A DNA stretch of 33,782 bases. Origin: Candidatus Endomicrobiellum mastotermitis (GTDB lineage: Bacteria; Elusimicrobiota; Endomicrobiia; Endomicrobiales; Endomicrobiaceae). Under the pieces are notes generated by a model. The model had not been told where the DNA came from. It was given only the letters and a program-made list of their open reading frames with translations, and ran no database searches. Positions 32,962 through 33,782 of this stretch are shown piece by piece. The position numbers were made by a program, and so were the translations under genes. The DNA lies in assembly GCA_031272445.1 (NCBI GenBank), contig JAISTT010000014.1, positions 1-33,782 of the forward strand. Reading direction: 5' to 3'. Positions within the stretch are counted from its first letter, which is position 1, and every line of letters begins with the position of its first letter.

Positions 32962-33782
32962 ATGGAGTCATTTTACCTTAAAGATTTAATACAAGCTATT
33001 AATGGAAAGCTTATAAAAGGCAAGCTCGATCTTTCTATAGCAGATATTTCTATAGATTCAAGAACAATAAAAAAAGGTGATGTATATTTCGCAATACAAG
33101 GAAACCATTACGATGGTCATGATTTTATAAAAGAATCAATTATAAAAGGTGCAGCTGCTATAGTATACTCAAAAAGTGATGTTAATTCTATAAAAGTTTC
33201 ATCAAATTCTTTTTCAATAGTTAAAACTAACGACACACTTATTGCTCTAGGAAAACTTGCAAAAGCATACATCAATAGATTTCAAAACACACAAACGGTA
33301 GCTATCACAGGATCAAACGGTAAAACTACAACTAAAGAAATACTAGTTTCAATTTTTAATAAAAAAGCCAAGACTCTATCAAATGAAGGTAATTTTAATA
33401 ATAGGATAGGACTTCCTCTTTCAATACTTAAGTTAACTTCAATTATTAAATATGCTGTTTTTGAAATTGGAACATCTTTACATGGCGAAATAAAAATACT
33501 ATCTGACATAGTAAGACCTAATGCAGGAATTATAACAAATATAGGATTTTCGCATTTAAAAACCTTTATTTCGCCCAAGGGTGTACTTAAAGAAAAAAAA
33601 GTTTTATTCGATAATGTAAAAAAAGATGGTATTATTATTATAAATAAAGATGATAAATTTCTAAAAAAGATGTGCAAACTACAAAATAATCATAAAGTTA
33701 TCACTTTTGCTTGTAATACGGATGCGGATGTTTATGCAAAAAATATAGTATTATCTTTTGATAAATCAAATTTTGAACTATT
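32962..33782 (+). CDS. murF: UDP-MurNAc-tripeptide-D-Ala-D-Ala ligase MurF (3' end outside window)
   Basis: The reading frame is open from ATG 32962, immediately after the murE stop, to the end of the window: 273 codons, the 3' part missing. It has a MurF N-terminal domain (ISIDSRTIKKGDVYFAIQG, YDGHDFI), the ATP loop AITGSNGKTTTKE (Lys121), NEGNFNNRIGLPLSIL and a central-domain EIGTSLHGEI followed by ITNIGFSHL. MurF adds D-Ala-D-Ala to the UDP-MurNAc tripeptide. Two small departures are visible: SNGKTT rather than the common SxGKTT with Val, and EIG in place of EMG. The stop and C-terminal domain lie outside the window. Confidence 0.93.
   Translation, partial: MESFYLKDLIQAINGKLIKGKLDLSIADISIDSRTIKKGDVYFAIQGNHYDGHDFIKESIIKGAAAIVYSKSDVNSIKVSSNSFSIVKTNDTLIALGKLAKAYINRFQNTQTVAITGSNGKTTTKEILVSIFNKKAKTLSNEGNFNNRIGLPLSILKLTSIIKYAVFEIGTSLHGEIKILSDIVRPNAGIITNIGFSHLKTFISPKGVLKEKKVLFDNVKKDGIIIINKDDKFLKKMCKLQNNHKVITFACNTDADVYAKNIVLSFDKSNFEL

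Noticed and set aside
33282-33677. 131-codon minus-strand ORF at the window end
   Set aside because: Antisense to murF, which has an intact ATP loop and the NEGNFNN motif on the + strand.

Overview
This is a compact, very AT-rich bacterial chromosome segment that carries almost entirely housekeeping genes. All but one of the roughly 28 protein genes lie on the + strand, and many overlap or abut. The gene content points to an anaerobic, Gram-negative-type bacterium: a Tol/TonB envelope module, a meso-diaminopimelate type MurE, an NfnAB-like ferredoxin:NADP oxidoreductase, the [FeFe]-hydrogenase maturase HydF, and a transketolase split into two genes. Together with the base composition this fits the Elusimicrobiota, and within it the Endomicrobia (termite-gut flagellate symbionts and relatives). 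That assignment is inference from gene content and protein flavour, not from a search. UGA acts as a stop, so the code is standard. I see no insertion sequence, prophage, CRISPR array or defence cassette.

Layout. (1) 1-2613: the tail of a TonB/TolA-like protein, then tolB, a tolQ/exbB and a tolR/exbD, with no pal gene following. (2) 2870-4030: tyrS. (3) 4198-7718: NfnA- and NfnB-like subunits, overlapping, then hydF; a small repeat/hairpin sits in front of the first gene. (4) 7898-12260: tpiA, rpiB, transketolase N- and C-terminal subunits, and deoB, a central sugar-phosphate and pentose-salvage block with a good promoter before tpiA. (5) A 438-base gap without a gene, then recJ (with an extra internal segment) and mtnP. 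(6) A lone minus-strand DJ-1/PfpI gene, then valS behind an extended -10 promoter, and rdgB, whose stop codon lies inside tRNA-Pro(UGG). (7) 20119-26820: a hairpin with a T-run, then gmk, a 59-codon rpoZ-like gene, coaC, coaB, a family 4 uracil-DNA glycosylase, priA and nadE. (8) 26883-28326: a near-consensus promoter, tRNA-Ile2(CAU), tRNA-Val(CAC), a coiled-coil zinc-ribbon protein, and the RNase P RNA gene rnpB. (9) 28480-end: a division and cell wall (dcw) cluster, rsmH, ftsL, ftsI, murE and the start of murF.

How the genes work together. The NfnAB/HydF block handles ferredoxin, NAD(P)H and hydrogen redox balance. The tpiA-deoB block joins glycolysis, the non-oxidative pentose phosphate pathway and nucleoside pentose recycling, with mtnP nearby. 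The gmk-rpoZ-coaC-coaB-priA order matches a gene neighbourhood known from other phyla, which helps identify the tiny rpoZ. The tRNA-rnpB block puts tRNA precursors in one apparent transcription unit with the RNA that trims them. The dcw genes make septal peptidoglycan.

The points most worth a second look are: 10-bp-phased TTAGTGT-type repeats in front of rsmH and ftsI although no mraZ is present; the rdgB/tRNA-Pro overlap; the gmk TTG start directly behind a terminator-like hairpin; coaC and coaB lying in one frame and separated only by a stop codon and one further codon; the tRNA-rnpB unit; and the RecJ insertion. I do not see a clearly new multi-gene system here.
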